In this document: in pieces, positions 40,682 to 50,064 of the stretch
Layout of the letters: each line of letters opens with the position of its first letter
Position numbering within the stretch: the first letter of the stretch is position 1
Assembly (NCBI GenBank): GCA_019459055.1
Contig: JAIBEI010000010.1
Coordinates: 1 to 64,000, forward strand
Direction: 5' to 3'
Length of the DNA stretch: 64,000 nucleotides
Origin: Thiobacillus sp.
GTDB taxonomy: Bacteria > Pseudomonadota > Gammaproteobacteria > Burkholderiales > Thiobacillaceae
Position numbers and translations under genes: made by a program
The notes under the pieces: generated by a model
The model's input: only the letters and a program-made list of their open reading frames with translations
What the model was told of the DNA's origin: nothing
Databases searched by the model: none

Positions 40682-41413
40682 TTATCCAGATGCTGCTTCC
40701 ACCATCGTCCGCTTCATCTCCGCCACCGCCTCTTTCCAGCCCACGAACAAGGCTTGCGCAACAATGGCGTGGCCGATGTTGAGTTCATGGATACCCGGCA
40801 GCGCCGCAATCGGCTGTATATTGTGGTAGGTCAGGCCATGCCCGGCATTCACCGTGAGGCCGAGGCTGCGGCCATAGGCCACCGCTTTGCGAATGCGCTC
40901 GAATTCAGCAACACGCGCCGTGTCGCTTAGTGCGTCGGCATACGCCCCGGTATGAATTTCGACCACCGGCGCGCCGGCCGCATGCGCCGCATCGAGCTGC
41001 GCAAAATCGGCGTCGATGAAGAGCGAGACCCGGATCCCGGCATCCGCCAGCCGCGTGCAGGCTGCCTGCATTTTTGGCAGCTGGGCGGCCACATCGAGCC
41101 CGCCCTCGGTGGTGAGTTCCTCGCGCTTTTCCGGCACCAGGCAGACGTCCTGCGGCCGCGTGGCGCAGGCGATGGCGAGCATTTCATCGGTCACCGCCAT
41201 TTCCAGGTTCATTTTGGTTTTCAGGACCTGGCGCAGGATCGCCACGTCGGCATCCTGGATGTGGCGGCGGTCTTCCCTGAGGTGCAGGGTGATCGAATCG
41301 GCGCCGGCGGTTTCCGCGGCGAGCGCTGCCTCGACCGGACAGGGATAGCGGGTCTTGCGCGCCTGGCGCAGGGTGGCGATATGGTCGATGTTGACGCCGA
41401 GATAGATGCTCAT
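40682..41413 (-). CDS. pdxJ: Pyridoxine 5'-phosphate synthase
   Basis: PdxJ condenses 1-deoxyxylulose-5-phosphate with 3-amino-2-oxopropyl phosphate to form pyridoxine 5'-phosphate. The 243-residue TIM-barrel begins [17 protein letters not shown]. It has [67 protein letters not shown] and [16 protein letters not shown]. Length is typical. It follows recO by three bases and ends the long lepA-lepB-rnc-era-recO-pdxJ run; acpS, often next, is absent here. Confidence 0.96.
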   Translation of the reverse strand: MSIYLGVNIDHIATLRQARKTRYPCPVEAALAAETAGADSITLHLREDRRHIQDADVAILRQVLKTKMNLEMAVTDEMLAIACATRPQDVCLVPEKREELTTEGGLDVAAQLPKMQAACTRLADAGIRVSLFIDADFAQLDAAHAAGAPVVEIHTGAYADALSDTARVAEFERIRKAVAYGRSLGLTVNAGHGLTYHNIQPIAALPGIHELNIGHAIVAQALFVGWKEAVAEMKRTMVEAASG

Positions 41414-41416
41414 GAT

Positions 41417-42154
41417 TCAGCCGGGTGGGTTCAATTCTGTGAGTTCGCGTAACAGCTGGCGAGTATAAAGCGGCTTTGCGCCCAGGGTGTGGTTGATCAG
41501 GGTCCGCATCAAGATCTTGGCCTCGACCAGCGTCGCCGGCTGTTCGAAGCGGCCGGCTGCCAGATCGATCAGCGTCTGGCCCGAAACCGGACAACCCGGC
41601 TGCCCGCTCGCACGCAGCGCGCCGCGTTCGGGCTGGAACACGTAGCGGACACCGGCTTCGATCGGCATCCCGCTGTCGGCATCGACATCGAAGGTGGCGC
41701 CATAGCCGATTTCGCTTAACAGATTTTTTTCAAAATGCCGCAGGATGCGCTCGTATTCGGTGCCGCGAGCCTCGCCCGCCAGCTGGTCGAGCGTGTCGGC
41801 ATAGCGGTCATACAGCAACTCGTGCGCATCGCCGCGCGCCAGCAGACGCAGCAGCAGTTCGTTCAGATAAAACCCGCACATCAGCGCGCGCCCCTGCGGC
41901 GCCGTCAGGCCGCCCTGCCATTCGGCGGCGTGCAGGGTTTTCAGCTCGGATTTGCCGAACCACGACAGCAGCAGCGGGGTGAACGGCTGCATCAGCCCGC
42001 GCAGGGCCGAGGTCGGTCGGCGCGCGCCGCGTGCGATCAGCGCCGTGCGCCCGTGGCTGCGGGTGAATACCTCCGCCACCACGCTGGTTTCCTTGAAGGG
42101 ATAGGTGTGGAGGATGAAGCCGGGCTCGTTGTTGATGCGGGCGTCAGACGACAT
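41417..42154 (-). CDS. recO: DNA repair protein RecO
   Basis: RecO mediates RecA loading with RecF and RecR. The 245-residue product has an N-terminal OB fold (EPGFILHTYPFKETSVVAEV, HGRTALIARGARRPTSALRG), then helical FYLNELLLRLLARGDAHELLYD and LLSEIGYGATFDVD. Most RecO proteins carry Cys zinc ligands here; this one has few Cys. It is 31 bases downstream of era and directly upstream of pdxJ, the standard betaproteobacterial order. Confidence 0.93.
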   Translation of the reverse strand: MSSDARINNEPGFILHTYPFKETSVVAEVFTRSHGRTALIARGARRPTSALRGLMQPFTPLLLSWFGKSELKTLHAAEWQGGLTAPQGRALMCGFYLNELLLRLLARGDAHELLYDRYADTLDQLAGEARGTEYERILRHFEKNLLSEIGYGATFDVDADSGMPIEAGVRYVFQPERGALRASGQPGCPVSGQTLIDLAAGRFEQPATLVEAKILMRTLINHTLGAKPLYTRQLLRELTELNPPG

Positions 42155-42185
42155 GCTTCTTTTTGTCCTTCGCGGATGAAGATTT

Positions 42186-43070
42186 TCAATCCAGCCCCAG
42201 CGATTTCAGCATGCGCACATCGTCGGCCCAGCCGCCCTTGACCTTGACCCAGACTTCCAGATAGACCTTGCTGTCGAACGCGCGCTCCATGTCGAGGCGC
42301 GCCTGGGTGGAAATGGTCTTGAGCTTTTCGCCGCCCTTGCCGATGAGGATGGGCTTGTGGCTGTCGCGGTCGACCAGGATGGTGGCGAAGATGCGGCGCA
42401 GGTTGCCTTCTTCCTCGAACTTGTCGATGCTCACCGCAACCGCATAGGGGATTTCCTCGCCGCACAGACGGAAGACTTTTTCGCGAATGAGTTCGGCGGC
42501 CAGCTGACGTTCGGTCTGGTCGGTGACGTCGTCCGCGTCGTACAGCGGCGCATTTTCCGGCAAGTGGGTTTGCAGGGTTTTCAGCAGTTCTTCGAGGTTG
42601 TTGCCCTGCTTGGCCGATACCGGGACGATCTCGGTAAACGCATGGGCTGCTGTGACTTCCTGCAGATAGGCCATCAGCTCGGCGCGATCCTTGACCTGGT
42701 CGATCTTGTTCACCACCAGGATCAGCGGGCGATCCTTGGGCAGCAACTCCATCACCTGACGATCCTCGTTCTTCAGCCGCCCGGCTTCCACCAGCATCAT
42801 CACCACGTCGGTATCCGACAGCGTTTCGCGCACCCGCTTGTTCATCGCGCGGTTCATGGTGCCGGTATAGCGCGTCTGGAAGCCGGGCGTATCGACGAAC
42901 ACGAACTGCGCCTCGTCGGTGGTGTGAATGCCCATCACCCGGTGGCGCGTGGTCTGTGCCTTGCGCGAGGTGATGCTGACTTTCTGCCCGACAATCCGGT
43001 TGAGCAGGGTCGACTTGCCGACGTTGGGGCGCCCGACGATGGCGATGAGACCACACTTGAATTCACTCAT
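42186..43070 (-). CDS. era: GTPase Era
   Basis: This essential GTPase works in 16S rRNA maturation and 30S assembly. The 294-residue product has IVGRPNVGKSTLLNRIVGQK (G1), the G3 block DTPGFQTR, NKIDQVKD (G4) and VSAKQGNN (G5). The C-terminal KH domain includes PILIGKGGEKLKTISTQARLDME. Its start overlaps the rnc stop by four bases (ATGA). Confidence 0.96.
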   Translation of the reverse strand: MSEFKCGLIAIVGRPNVGKSTLLNRIVGQKVSITSRKAQTTRHRVMGIHTTDEAQFVFVDTPGFQTRYTGTMNRAMNKRVRETLSDTDVVMMLVEAGRLKNEDRQVMELLPKDRPLILVVNKIDQVKDRAELMAYLQEVTAAHAFTEIVPVSAKQGNNLEELLKTLQTHLPENAPLYDADDVTDQTERQLAAELIREKVFRLCGEEIPYAVAVSIDKFEEEGNLRRIFATILVDRDSHKPILIGKGGEKLKTISTQARLDMERAFDSKVYLEVWVKVKGGWADDVRMLKSLGLD

Positions 43071-43780
43071 TTTCGCACTTCGCTCTTCTTTGCTGCCTGT
43101 TCATTTCGTAACGCGTCGCACGCCTGGCGTGCGGCCTCCTGTTCGGCGGCACGGCGGCTTTTGCCGACGCCGCGCGTGCTGATTGCGGGCCTGGTCAACA
43201 CGCAGTCGACGATGAAGCTCTGGTCGTGCGCCTCGCCCTCGGTGTCGACCAGCCGGTAATCCGGCAGCGGCAGACGGCGTGACTGCAGCATTTCCTGCAA
43301 CTCCGTCTTGGGATCCTTGCCCGAGGCTGTGGGGTCGATCTGCGCCACCAGCGGTGCGAACAGGCCGTTCACCACGCGCTGCGCCTCGTCAAACCCCGCT
43401 TCGAGAAAGATCGCGCCAAAGAGCGATTCGAGCGCATCGGCCAGAATCGAGGGGCGGCGGAATCCGCCGCTCTTGAGTTCGCCCTCGCCCAGCCGCAGGC
43501 TCTCGCCCAGCCTCAGGGTCGCGGCAATCTCGGCCAGGGTTTCCTGCCGCACCAGATTGGCACGCAACCGCGAAAGACTGCCCTCGGGCAAATCGGGGAA
43601 TGTATCGTAGAGCGCGCGGGCGACCGAGCAGTTCAGAACCGAGTCGCCTAGGAATTCGAGCCGCTCGTTGTTGACCGCCCCGTAGCTGCGGTGCGTCAGC
43701 GCCTGGGTCAGCAGGTCGGCGCGGATAAAGGTATAACCCAGCGCCTGCTGCAGGCGCTGGTTCAGCAAGGCATTATTCAA
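43067..43780 (-). CDS. rnc: Ribonuclease III
   Basis: This double-strand-specific RNase acts in rRNA processing and mRNA control. I set a TTG start at 43780 (LNNALLNQRLQQALGY), overlapping the stop of the upstream gene by eight bases; no ATG or GTG fits, and a TTG three codons later is possible. The 237-residue product has the catalytic signature NNERLEFLGDSVL and the second acidic site LADALESLFGAIFLEAGF. A dsRNA-binding domain follows at about 160-230 (DPKTELQEMLQ, GVGKSRRAAEQEAARQA). Confidence 0.94.
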   Translation of the reverse strand: MNNALLNQRLQQALGYTFIRADLLTQALTHRSYGAVNNERLEFLGDSVLNCSVARALYDTFPDLPEGSLSRLRANLVRQETLAEIAATLRLGESLRLGEGELKSGGFRRPSILADALESLFGAIFLEAGFDEAQRVVNGLFAPLVAQIDPTASGKDPKTELQEMLQSRRLPLPDYRLVDTEGEAHDQSFIVDCVLTRPAISTRGVGKSRRAAEQEAARQACDALRNEQAAKKSEVRK

Positions 43781-44174
43781 TCTGGGCGGGCGCGGCGTTG
43801 GGGTTGGTGCTGGCGCTGAAGTCGACCACCAGGCTGGCATTGCCGAAAAGCGTGGTGCGGAATTCGTAATCGGCAGACACGACTGGCACGCCGCCGCTGC
43901 GGTCGATCGTGAGATTTTCCGGCTTGACCACCGTGACATAGCCGACGTTGGCACGATTTGCGAAATCATTGCGGAGCTCGGCATTGCTTTTCGACCTGAA
44001 ACCGGATTCCTGCCCCATCGTGGCGAGAATCTTCTTCACCGAGAAAAACTCGATGTAGGCCGGCACCAGCTTCATTGCCAGCATGGCAATCATCACCAGA
44101 ACGGCGGCAACGAACAGGAATCCGATCATGCTCAGACCGCGTTGCCGGGATTGCAGGGGATGTGTGCGGGTCAT
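43773..44174 (-). CDS. DUF4845 membrane protein
   Basis: This 133-residue protein has one N-terminal span (SMIGFLFVAAVLVMIAMLAM) after a short positive segment, like a type IV pilin-style anchor (QRGLSMIGFL). A periplasmic domain follows (FFSVKKILATMGQE, FANRANVGYVTVVKPENL, VVSADYEFRTTLFGNASLVVDF). It belongs to the DUF4845 family, whose genes commonly lie between lepB and rnc in beta- and gammaproteobacteria, as here. Function unknown; position suggests an envelope role linked to secretion. Confidence 0.85.
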   Translation of the reverse strand: MTRTHPLQSRQRGLSMIGFLFVAAVLVMIAMLAMKLVPAYIEFFSVKKILATMGQESGFRSKSNAELRNDFANRANVGYVTVVKPENLTIDRSGGVPVVSADYEFRTTLFGNASLVVDFSASTNPNAAPAQIE

Positions 44175-44185
44175 GGTGTCTCCTA

Positions 44186-44995
44186 TTATTTAATGGTAGT
44201 GCCGATGCGGCCAAAGTCGTCGAAATTCATCCAGATGAAAAAGGCCTTGCCGACGATATGCCTGTCCGGGACGAAGCCCCAGTAGCGGCTGTCATTGCTG
44301 GCGTCGCGGTTGTCGCCCATCATGAAATACTGCCCTTCCGGGACCTTGCAAACGAAGCCTTCGCCCTCGGCATTGTAGGAGCAGTTTTCGCGATAGGGGA
44401 AGTCCACCACCTGCGGCGGATAGACCGCGGGCTTGCCCGGCTCGGTCATCATGGTGTGGCCAACGCCGTTGAGATGCTCCTGATACACCATGGCGGTGAT
44501 GTAATTGAGGCCGTTTCCGACATAGCTGTAGGTACCGGTGTTGGCCGTACGCACCGACTGGCCGTTGATACTGAGCCGCTTGTCGCGGTATTCGACCACG
44601 TCGCCCGGCACACCGATCACGCGCTTGATGTAATCGAGGCCGGGGTCGGCCGGATAACGGAACACCATGACGTCGCCGCGCTCGGGATTGTTGAGTTGCA
44701 CCACTTTCTTGTTGAGCACCGGCAGGCGGATGCCGTAGGTGTATTTGTTGACCAGGATGAAGTCGCCGATCAGCAGCGTCGGCATCATCGAGCCGGACGG
44801 AATCTTGAAAGGCTCGACCAGGAAGGAGCGCAGCGCAAACACCACCAGGATCACCGGGAAAAAGCTCTTGGCGTATTCGACCAGCAGCGGTTCGCGGGCG
44901 CCCCGGTCGCGGCCGCGCTTGAGCAGCAGCGCGTCGAGCAGCCAGATGCCGCCGGTGACGGCCAGCGCGATGAAAAGGATGAGGGCGAAGTTCAT
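44186..44995 (-). CDS. lepB: Signal peptidase I
   Basis: LepB cleaves signal peptides from secreted preproteins. The ATG at 44995 follows the lepA stop by two bases and gives 269 residues; the long frame to 45136 overlaps lepA. Two N-terminal spans are followed by KIPSGSMMPTLLIGD with the nucleophile Ser, and YIKRVIGVPGD with the general-base Lys. GQYFMMGDNRDASNDSRYWG is the SPase box E. Confidence 0.95.
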   Translation of the reverse strand: MNFALILFIALAVTGGIWLLDALLLKRGRDRGAREPLLVEYAKSFFPVILVVFALRSFLVEPFKIPSGSMMPTLLIGDFILVNKYTYGIRLPVLNKKVVQLNNPERGDVMVFRYPADPGLDYIKRVIGVPGDVVEYRDKRLSINGQSVRTANTGTYSYVGNGLNYITAMVYQEHLNGVGHTMMTEPGKPAVYPPQVVDFPYRENCSYNAEGEGFVCKVPEGQYFMMGDNRDASNDSRYWGFVPDRHIVGKAFFIWMNFDDFGRIGTTIK

Positions 44996-44997
44996 GT

Positions 44998-46797
44998 TTA
45001 CTTGTCCGAGACCTGGAGGATCGCAAGAAAGGCTTCCTGCGGGATTTCGACGTTGCCGACCTGCTTCATGCGGCGTTTGCCGGCCTTCTGCTTTTCCAGC
45101 AGCTTCTTCTTGCGCGAGATGTCGCCGCCGTAGCACTTGGCGAGCACGTTCTTGCGCAGCGCCTTGACGTTCTCGCGCGCGATGATGTTGGCGCCGATCG
45201 CCGCCTGCACCGCGACGTCGAACATCTGGCGCGGAATCAGTTCACGCATCTTGGAAGCGAGTTCGCGCCCGCGATACACGCTGGTGGCGCGGTGCACGAT
45301 CAGGGACAGCGCATCGACCTTTTCGTTGTTGACCAGGATGTCGAGCTTGACCAGATCGCCCGGCCGGTATTCCTTGAACTCATAGTCGAGCGAGGCGTAG
45401 CCGCGGCTGGTCGACTTCAGCTTGTCGAAGAAATCCATCACCACTTCGTTCATCGGCAGGTCATAGCGCAGCATCACCTGCCGGCCGTGGTACTGCATGT
45501 CGAGCTGCATGCCGCGCTTCTGGTTGCACAGGGTGATGACGTTGCCGACGAACTCTTCCGGCACGAAGATGGTCGCGGTGATGATGGGCTCGCGGATTTC
45601 CTCGATCTTCGACAACTCGGGCAGCTTGGACGGATTCTCGACCTTGACCAGGGAGCCGTCTTTGAGCACCACTTCGTACACCACCGTCGGCGCGGTGGTG
45701 ATGAGGTCCATGTTGTATTCGCGCTCGAGCCGCTCCTGCACGATGTCCATGTGCAAAAGGCCGAGGAAGCCGCAGCGGAAGCCGAAACCTAGCGCCTGCG
45801 AGACTTCGGGCTCGAACTGCAGCGCCGCGTCATTCAGCTGCAGCTTGGTCAACGCGTCGCGCAGCGCCTCGAAATCGTGCGACTCGATCGGATAGAGGCC
45901 GGCAAAGACCTGCGACTGCACCTTCTTGAAGCCGGGCAGCGCCTCGGCCGCGGGCCGGTCGAGCAGGGTGATGGTGTCGCCCACCTGGGCCGATTTGAGT
46001 TCCTTGATACCCGCAATCACAAAGCCGACCTCGCCTGCCGACAGGCTGGGCCGGTCGACCGATTTCGGCGTGAACACGCCGACGTGCTCGGTCAGGTGCT
46101 GCGCGCCGGACGCCATGAAACGGATCTTGTCCTTGGGACACAAGACGCCGTCGACCACCCGCACCAGCATCACCACGCCGACGTAGTTGTCGAACCACGA
46201 GTCGATGATCAGCGCCTTCAGCGGCGCGTCCACATTGCCGCGCGGCGGCGGCACCTGCTTCACCACCACTTCGAGGATTTCGGCAATGCCGATCCCGGTC
46301 TTGGCCGATGCGCGCACCGCCTCGCTCGCGTCCAGCCCGACGATGTCCTCGATCTCTTCCGCCACCCGGTCCGAGTCGGCGGCAGGCAGGTCGATCTTGT
46401 TCAGCACCGGGATCACCTCGACACCGAGGTCGATCGCGGTGTAGCAGTTGGCCACCGTCTGCGCTTCCACCCCCTGCGAGGCATCGACCACCAGCAGCGC
46501 GCCCTCGCACGCAGACAGGGAACGCGACACTTCATAGGAAAAATCGACGTGGCCGGGGGTGTCGATCAGATTCAGGCGGTAGACCTTGCCGTCCTGCGCC
46601 TTGTAGCTCAGCGCAGCGGTCTGCGCCTTGATGGTGATGCCGCGCTCCTTTTCCAGGTCCATGGAATCGAGCACCTGGGCCTCCATTTCGCGATCGGACA
46701 GTCCGCCGCAAAACTGGATGAGGCGGTCGGCCAGCGTGGACTTGCCGTGGTCGATGTGGGCGATGATGGAGAAATTGCGGATCAGACTCTGGGACAC
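44998..46797 (-). CDS. lepA: Elongation factor 4
   Basis: LepA is a ribosome-associated back-translocating GTPase. The 599-residue product has [18 protein letters not shown] (G1), RGITIKAQ (G2), [12 protein letters not shown] (G3), NKIDLPAAD (G4) and the LepA C-terminal domain ending [20 protein letters not shown]. Length is exactly that of E. coli LepA. It is followed directly by lepB, the common pairing, and preceded by a small glutaredoxin-like gene. Confidence 0.97.
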   Translation of the reverse strand: MSQSLIRNFSIIAHIDHGKSTLADRLIQFCGGLSDREMEAQVLDSMDLEKERGITIKAQTAALSYKAQDGKVYRLNLIDTPGHVDFSYEVSRSLSACEGALLVVDASQGVEAQTVANCYTAIDLGVEVIPVLNKIDLPAADSDRVAEEIEDIVGLDASEAVRASAKTGIGIAEILEVVVKQVPPPRGNVDAPLKALIIDSWFDNYVGVVMLVRVVDGVLCPKDKIRFMASGAQHLTEHVGVFTPKSVDRPSLSAGEVGFVIAGIKELKSAQVGDTITLLDRPAAEALPGFKKVQSQVFAGLYPIESHDFEALRDALTKLQLNDAALQFEPEVSQALGFGFRCGFLGLLHMDIVQERLEREYNMDLITTAPTVVYEVVLKDGSLVKVENPSKLPELSKIEEIREPIITATIFVPEEFVGNVITLCNQKRGMQLDMQYHGRQVMLRYDLPMNEVVMDFFDKLKSTSRGYASLDYEFKEYRPGDLVKLDILVNNEKVDALSLIVHRATSVYRGRELASKMRELIPRQMFDVAVQAAIGANIIARENVKALRKNVLAKCYGGDISRKKKLLEKQKAGKRRMKQVGNVEIPQEAFLAILQVSDK

Positions 46798-46861
46798 AGC
46801 AAAACGGGCACGTTTCCGTGCCCGGCTAGGGATGCGATAACACCCAGAATTTTAACGGATT

Positions 46862-47140
46862 TCAGGGCCGTCGGCGCAGCCATTCCTGAAGCGCATGCAG
46901 ATTAAGCTCATGACGGCAAATCTCGGTGGCGCCGTCGAACAGCAGCGGCACATCCCAACCGTAGCGCGTTTTGAGCAAGGGATCGACATCCACATCCACG
47001 GGCGTCAGGCGGTGGCCGGTTCCCGCGATCAGCGCGCCGACTTGTGCCGCCATCTCCTCGCACAGCGGACAGCCCGCCCTCGTGTAGAGCGTGAGTGTTG
47101 ACGCTTTAGCGTCTTTAGCGCGAGGTTGTTGCCGATTCAT
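46862..47140 (-). CDS. Glutaredoxin-like protein (DUF836)
   Basis: This 92-residue thioredoxin-fold protein begins with a short polar segment and then STLTLYTRAGCPLCEEMAAQV. CPLC is the redox-type CxxC. PVDVDVDPLLKTRYGWDVPLLF and the ICRHELNLHALQEWL end follow the family. Its first codons lie within a 31-bp tandem repeat (47114-47175), so the N-terminal extension (MNRQQPRAKDAKAS) may be repeat-derived, and the true start is uncertain. It lies between degP and lepA in the sigma-E operon continuation. Confidence 0.85.
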   Translation of the reverse strand: MNRQQPRAKDAKASTLTLYTRAGCPLCEEMAAQVGALIAGTGHRLTPVDVDVDPLLKTRYGWDVPLLFDGATEICRHELNLHALQEWLRRRP

Positions 47141-47175
47141 CGGCTTTAGTGCGTGGTTGTTGCCGATTGATCGGC
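47114..47175. repeat. 31-bp imperfect tandem repeat with dyads
   Basis: Two copies of a 31-base unit (47114-47144 and 47145-47175) differ at three positions. Each ends in the dyad GCCGAT-TC/TG-ATCGGC, an operator-like 14-bp palindrome. The first unit overlaps the start of the glutaredoxin-like gene. The following 95 bases up to degP are GC-rich and show nothing else certain. Confidence 0.7.
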
Positions 47176-47270
47176 TTTACAACCACGGCCTCCTCCTTGC
47201 GGGGACAGCCTCGGCCTGCCCCATGCAGGGACCGTCACGGCCTGCCCTTTGCGGGTGCAAAGTGAGCGTC

Positions 47271-48656
47271 TTACTCACCCGATATCTTCAGTGGAACGTA
47301 GAGCGAGCCTTCGCCGCGCCGCACCAGGAGCGCCGCGCTCTTGCCTTTGGGAACGACGGCGATCGCCTTGCGGAAGGCTTCGACCGTGGGCACCTTGCCG
47401 TTGTTGACCGCGAGGATCACGTCGCCGACGCGGATGCCCGCGCGCGCGGCGTCGCCGGTCACTTCCTCCACCAGCAGGCCATGGTCGATCCCGAGCTCGC
47501 GCCGCTGGTCGGCCGTCAGTTCGGACAGGGCCAACCCGCCCCGCGAATAGGTCTTTCCGTTCTTGCCGGCGGGCACCTCTTCGCCCGGCAATTCGCCCAG
47601 CGTCACCGCCAGTTCCTGCGCCTTGCCGCGGCGCCACACCTGCAGCGGAATTTTCGTTCCTGGCTTGGCCATGCCGACCATGCGCGGCAGATCGCCCGAG
47701 TTCTCCACCGGCCTGCCGCCAAACATGAGGATCACATCGGCCGCCTGCAAGCCGGCCCGGGCCGCAGGGCTATCCGCCTGCACCTGTGCGATCAGCGCGC
47801 CGCGCGGGCGATCCATGCCGAAGGACTCGGCGAGATCGGCGGTCACTTCCTGCACCACCACCCCAAGCCAGCCGCGCGAGACCTTGCCGCTGTTTTTCAG
47901 CTGCTCGGCAACCTCCATCGCCACATCGATCGGAATCGCGAACGACACCCCCTGATAGCCGCCACTGCGGCTGTATATCTGCGAGTTGATGCCGACCACT
48001 TCGCCCTTCATGTTGAACAGCGGCCCGCCCGAGTTGCCCGGATTGATCGGCACGTCCGTCTGGATGTAGGGCACGTAACTTTCCGAGGGCAGCGAGCGTC
48101 CCTTGGCAGAAACGATGCCGGCGGTGACCGAATTCTCGAAGCCGAACGGCGAACCGATGGCCGCAACGGCCTCGCCCACCCGCAGCCTGGCGGGGTCACC
48201 CAGCTTGACCGCCGGCAGGTTGTTGGCGGTGATCTTGATGACGGCAACATCGGTGCGGCTATCGGCGCCGATGACTTTCGCACTGAACGTGCGCTTGTCG
48301 ATGAGTTTGACCTCGACTTCGTCGGCGCCGCGCACCACATGGGCGTTGGTCAGGATGTAGCCGTCGTTGCTGACGATGAAGCCGGAGCCGGCGCCGCGTG
48401 CGGGGATTTCCTGCATCGGCCCGTGTCCGGGGACGCCAGGCGGGAAGAAGCGGCGGAAGAACTCCTGCATGGCTTCCTCGTCAGGCACCGCGAAAGGGAA
48501 GCCCTCGGCGCCACGCTTCACCAGCCTGGTGGTGCTGATGTTGACCACAGCCGGGCCGTGTGCTTCGACCAGTTCGGCCACATCCATCGCTTCTTTTGCC
48601 AACGCCGGTGCAGACAAGGTAAACACCAGTGCTGTCGCGGCCAATGCCACTCTCAT
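47271..48656 (-). CDS. degP: Periplasmic serine protease, DegP/HtrA (MucD) type
   Basis: This is an envelope quality-control protease and chaperone. The 461-residue product has a signal peptide (VALAATALVFTLSAPALA). The S1 triad is visible in ILTNAHVVRGA (His), SRTDVAVIKI (Asp) and INPGNSGGPLFN (Ser). Two PDZ domains follow (about 255-345: GWLGVVVQEVT; about 365-455: GLLVEEVTGDAARAGIRVGD). It overlaps rseC by four bases and is part of the sigma-E operon, so it is likely induced by envelope stress. Confidence 0.95.
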   Translation of the reverse strand: MRVALAATALVFTLSAPALAKEAMDVAELVEAHGPAVVNISTTRLVKRGAEGFPFAVPDEEAMQEFFRRFFPPGVPGHGPMQEIPARGAGSGFIVSNDGYILTNAHVVRGADEVEVKLIDKRTFSAKVIGADSRTDVAVIKITANNLPAVKLGDPARLRVGEAVAAIGSPFGFENSVTAGIVSAKGRSLPSESYVPYIQTDVPINPGNSGGPLFNMKGEVVGINSQIYSRSGGYQGVSFAIPIDVAMEVAEQLKNSGKVSRGWLGVVVQEVTADLAESFGMDRPRGALIAQVQADSPAARAGLQAADVILMFGGRPVENSGDLPRMVGMAKPGTKIPLQVWRRGKAQELAVTLGELPGEEVPAGKNGKTYSRGGLALSELTADQRRELGIDHGLLVEEVTGDAARAGIRVGDVILAVNNGKVPTVEAFRKAIAVVPKGKSAALLVRRGEGSLYVPLKISGE

Positions 48657-49096
48657 CGCGGTTCTCCTTTCCTCATATGAAACAGCTTGACGTCTTCACG
48701 CCTGAGCACGACCGGGCGCGCCGCCCGACCGCCGCGCGCGGCCAGCCAGCCCGCCACGCCCCCGAGCAGCATGCCAACCACTGCGGGGCCATCGCCGGGC
48801 TGCACCGCCTGTGCCAGCAACGCGCCCGCCAGCATCAGCCCCAACGGCAGCCCGTAGGCGCGCAATGCACTCCTGAGCACGCTACCACGGGCGATGCCGA
48901 CGACAACGCGGTCGCCAGGGGAAAGCGACAAATCGCAGTCGACCAGAAAATGTCGGGGTTTGCGCTGGAACATCTCGGTGATGCGGCGCGACGCACAGCC
49001 CTGCCCGCCGCAAGTACCGCAACCGGACGGCTCGACCGCCTGCACCCAGATGCCATCCGCTGCGGTTTTGACGACTTCGGCGGTTTGCTCCAGCAT
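48653..49096 (-). CDS. rseC: RseC/MucC family sigma-E regulatory protein
   Basis: This 147-residue inner-membrane protein has an N-terminal Cys cluster (SGCGTCGGQGCAS) characteristic of RseC and two adjacent spans (YGLPLGLMLAGALLAQAV and AVVGMLLGGVAGWLAA). The cytoplasmic tail follows. RseC modulates sigma-E activity and, in other bacteria, SoxR reduction. It sits between rseB and degP as in many betaproteobacteria. Confidence 0.9.
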   Translation of the reverse strand: MLEQTAEVVKTAADGIWVQAVEPSGCGTCGGQGCASRRITEMFQRKPRHFLVDCDLSLSPGDRVVVGIARGSVLRSALRAYGLPLGLMLAGALLAQAVQPGDGPAVVGMLLGGVAGWLAARGGRAARPVVLRREDVKLFHMRKGEPR

Positions 49097-49107
49097 GGCG
49101 CTGCTTA

Positions 49108-50064
49108 CTACTTCCGCTTTACCGAGTTGCCTGTTTCGATCAATGCCATGTTCGGCACTTCGCCCAGGGTAGTCACGGTGTGGCCGTCGACCTCACGCGC
49201 ATAGATGCCGATCACGCCTTCAGCCGACAGGCCGCGCAGGCTTTGCCCCCGGGGATCGACGCGTTCCACGAACATCGAGAGCACGGAGAGTCCGTCTGAA
49301 AAAACCAGATGGGTGACAGGCTCCGACTTGCCCGGCAGTGCGCGCACAGCCTCCTGCACCCGCTTGAATCCCGGCGGCGGGGTTACGTCCCAGGCCACCT
49401 CGGCCGGTTTGTCGAGACTGGCTTGCTGGACGCGTTTGCCCGCCAGATCGTTGTGAAACGACCCGACATCGGGCGCCTTGCCAATCTGGATTTCGGAGAA
49501 TACGAACATCGACACCACCACGCCACTGTCGTTGACGACGCGCGACTTGAGCGGCAGTCCGGTTTGTTTATCCAGCCACAAATTGTAGCTGTAACGATAG
49601 CCGTCGCGCGGCTCCAGCATCACCACCTGACAGGGCCGGCCCGCCACCCGCTCGACGCCGCCGAGCTTCGCCTCGTAATAGTCGAGCAGGCCGGCCGGCT
49701 GGGCTGGCAGCAAGGCGGGGAAGAACCGGCGCAGAGCATTGCGCTCAAGCCGCACACTCTTGCCATCCGGCAAATGGCAATAGACATCGTTGTTGACGCG
49801 CAGGAACTTGCGCGGCGTGCCGTCCAGCACCTCGACCTTTTCCAGTTCGCCGGTCGCATCGGTGCGATGCAGCACACGCAGCACTTCGACGTGTTCGCCG
49901 TGGTGATACACATAAACACCGCTGTAGTTCTGCTGCTTGGCGGCGGCAGCGGCGCGGGTGAGCCAATCGAGCGCGGCGTCGGCGCGCGCCGTGCCGGACA
50001 ACAGCATCAGTGCGGCAAACCCCACCGCCAGCCAGTCTTGCCGCCACACAACGCCCGCCCGCAT
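49108..50064 (-). CDS. rseB: Periplasmic sigma-E regulator RseB/MucB
   Basis: RseB binds the periplasmic part of RseA and protects it from cleavage until lipoproteins or LPS accumulate. I chose the ATG at 50064, overlapping the rseA stop in TGATG; a TTG one codon upstream is also in frame. The 318-residue product has a signal peptide (WLAVGFAALMLLSGTARA). MucB/RseB blocks follow: ALDWLTRAAAAAKQQNYSG, VYHHGEHVEVLRVLHR, YRYSYNLWLDKQTGLPLKS and the C-terminal PVTHLVFSDGLSVLSMFVE. Confidence 0.93.
   Translation of the reverse strand: MRAGVVWRQDWLAVGFAALMLLSGTARADAALDWLTRAAAAAKQQNYSGVYVYHHGEHVEVLRVLHRTDATGELEKVEVLDGTPRKFLRVNNDVYCHLPDGKSVRLERNALRRFFPALLPAQPAGLLDYYEAKLGGVERVAGRPCQVVMLEPRDGYRYSYNLWLDKQTGLPLKSRVVNDSGVVVSMFVFSEIQIGKAPDVGSFHNDLAGKRVQQASLDKPAEVAWDVTPPPGFKRVQEAVRALPGKSEPVTHLVFSDGLSVLSMFVERVDPRGQSLRGLSAEGVIGIYAREVDGHTVTTLGEVPNMALIETGNSVKRK

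Noticed and set aside
47114-47175. Possible CRISPR-like repeat
   Set aside because: Only two adjacent 31-bp units with no spacers and no cas genes. It is a tandem duplication.
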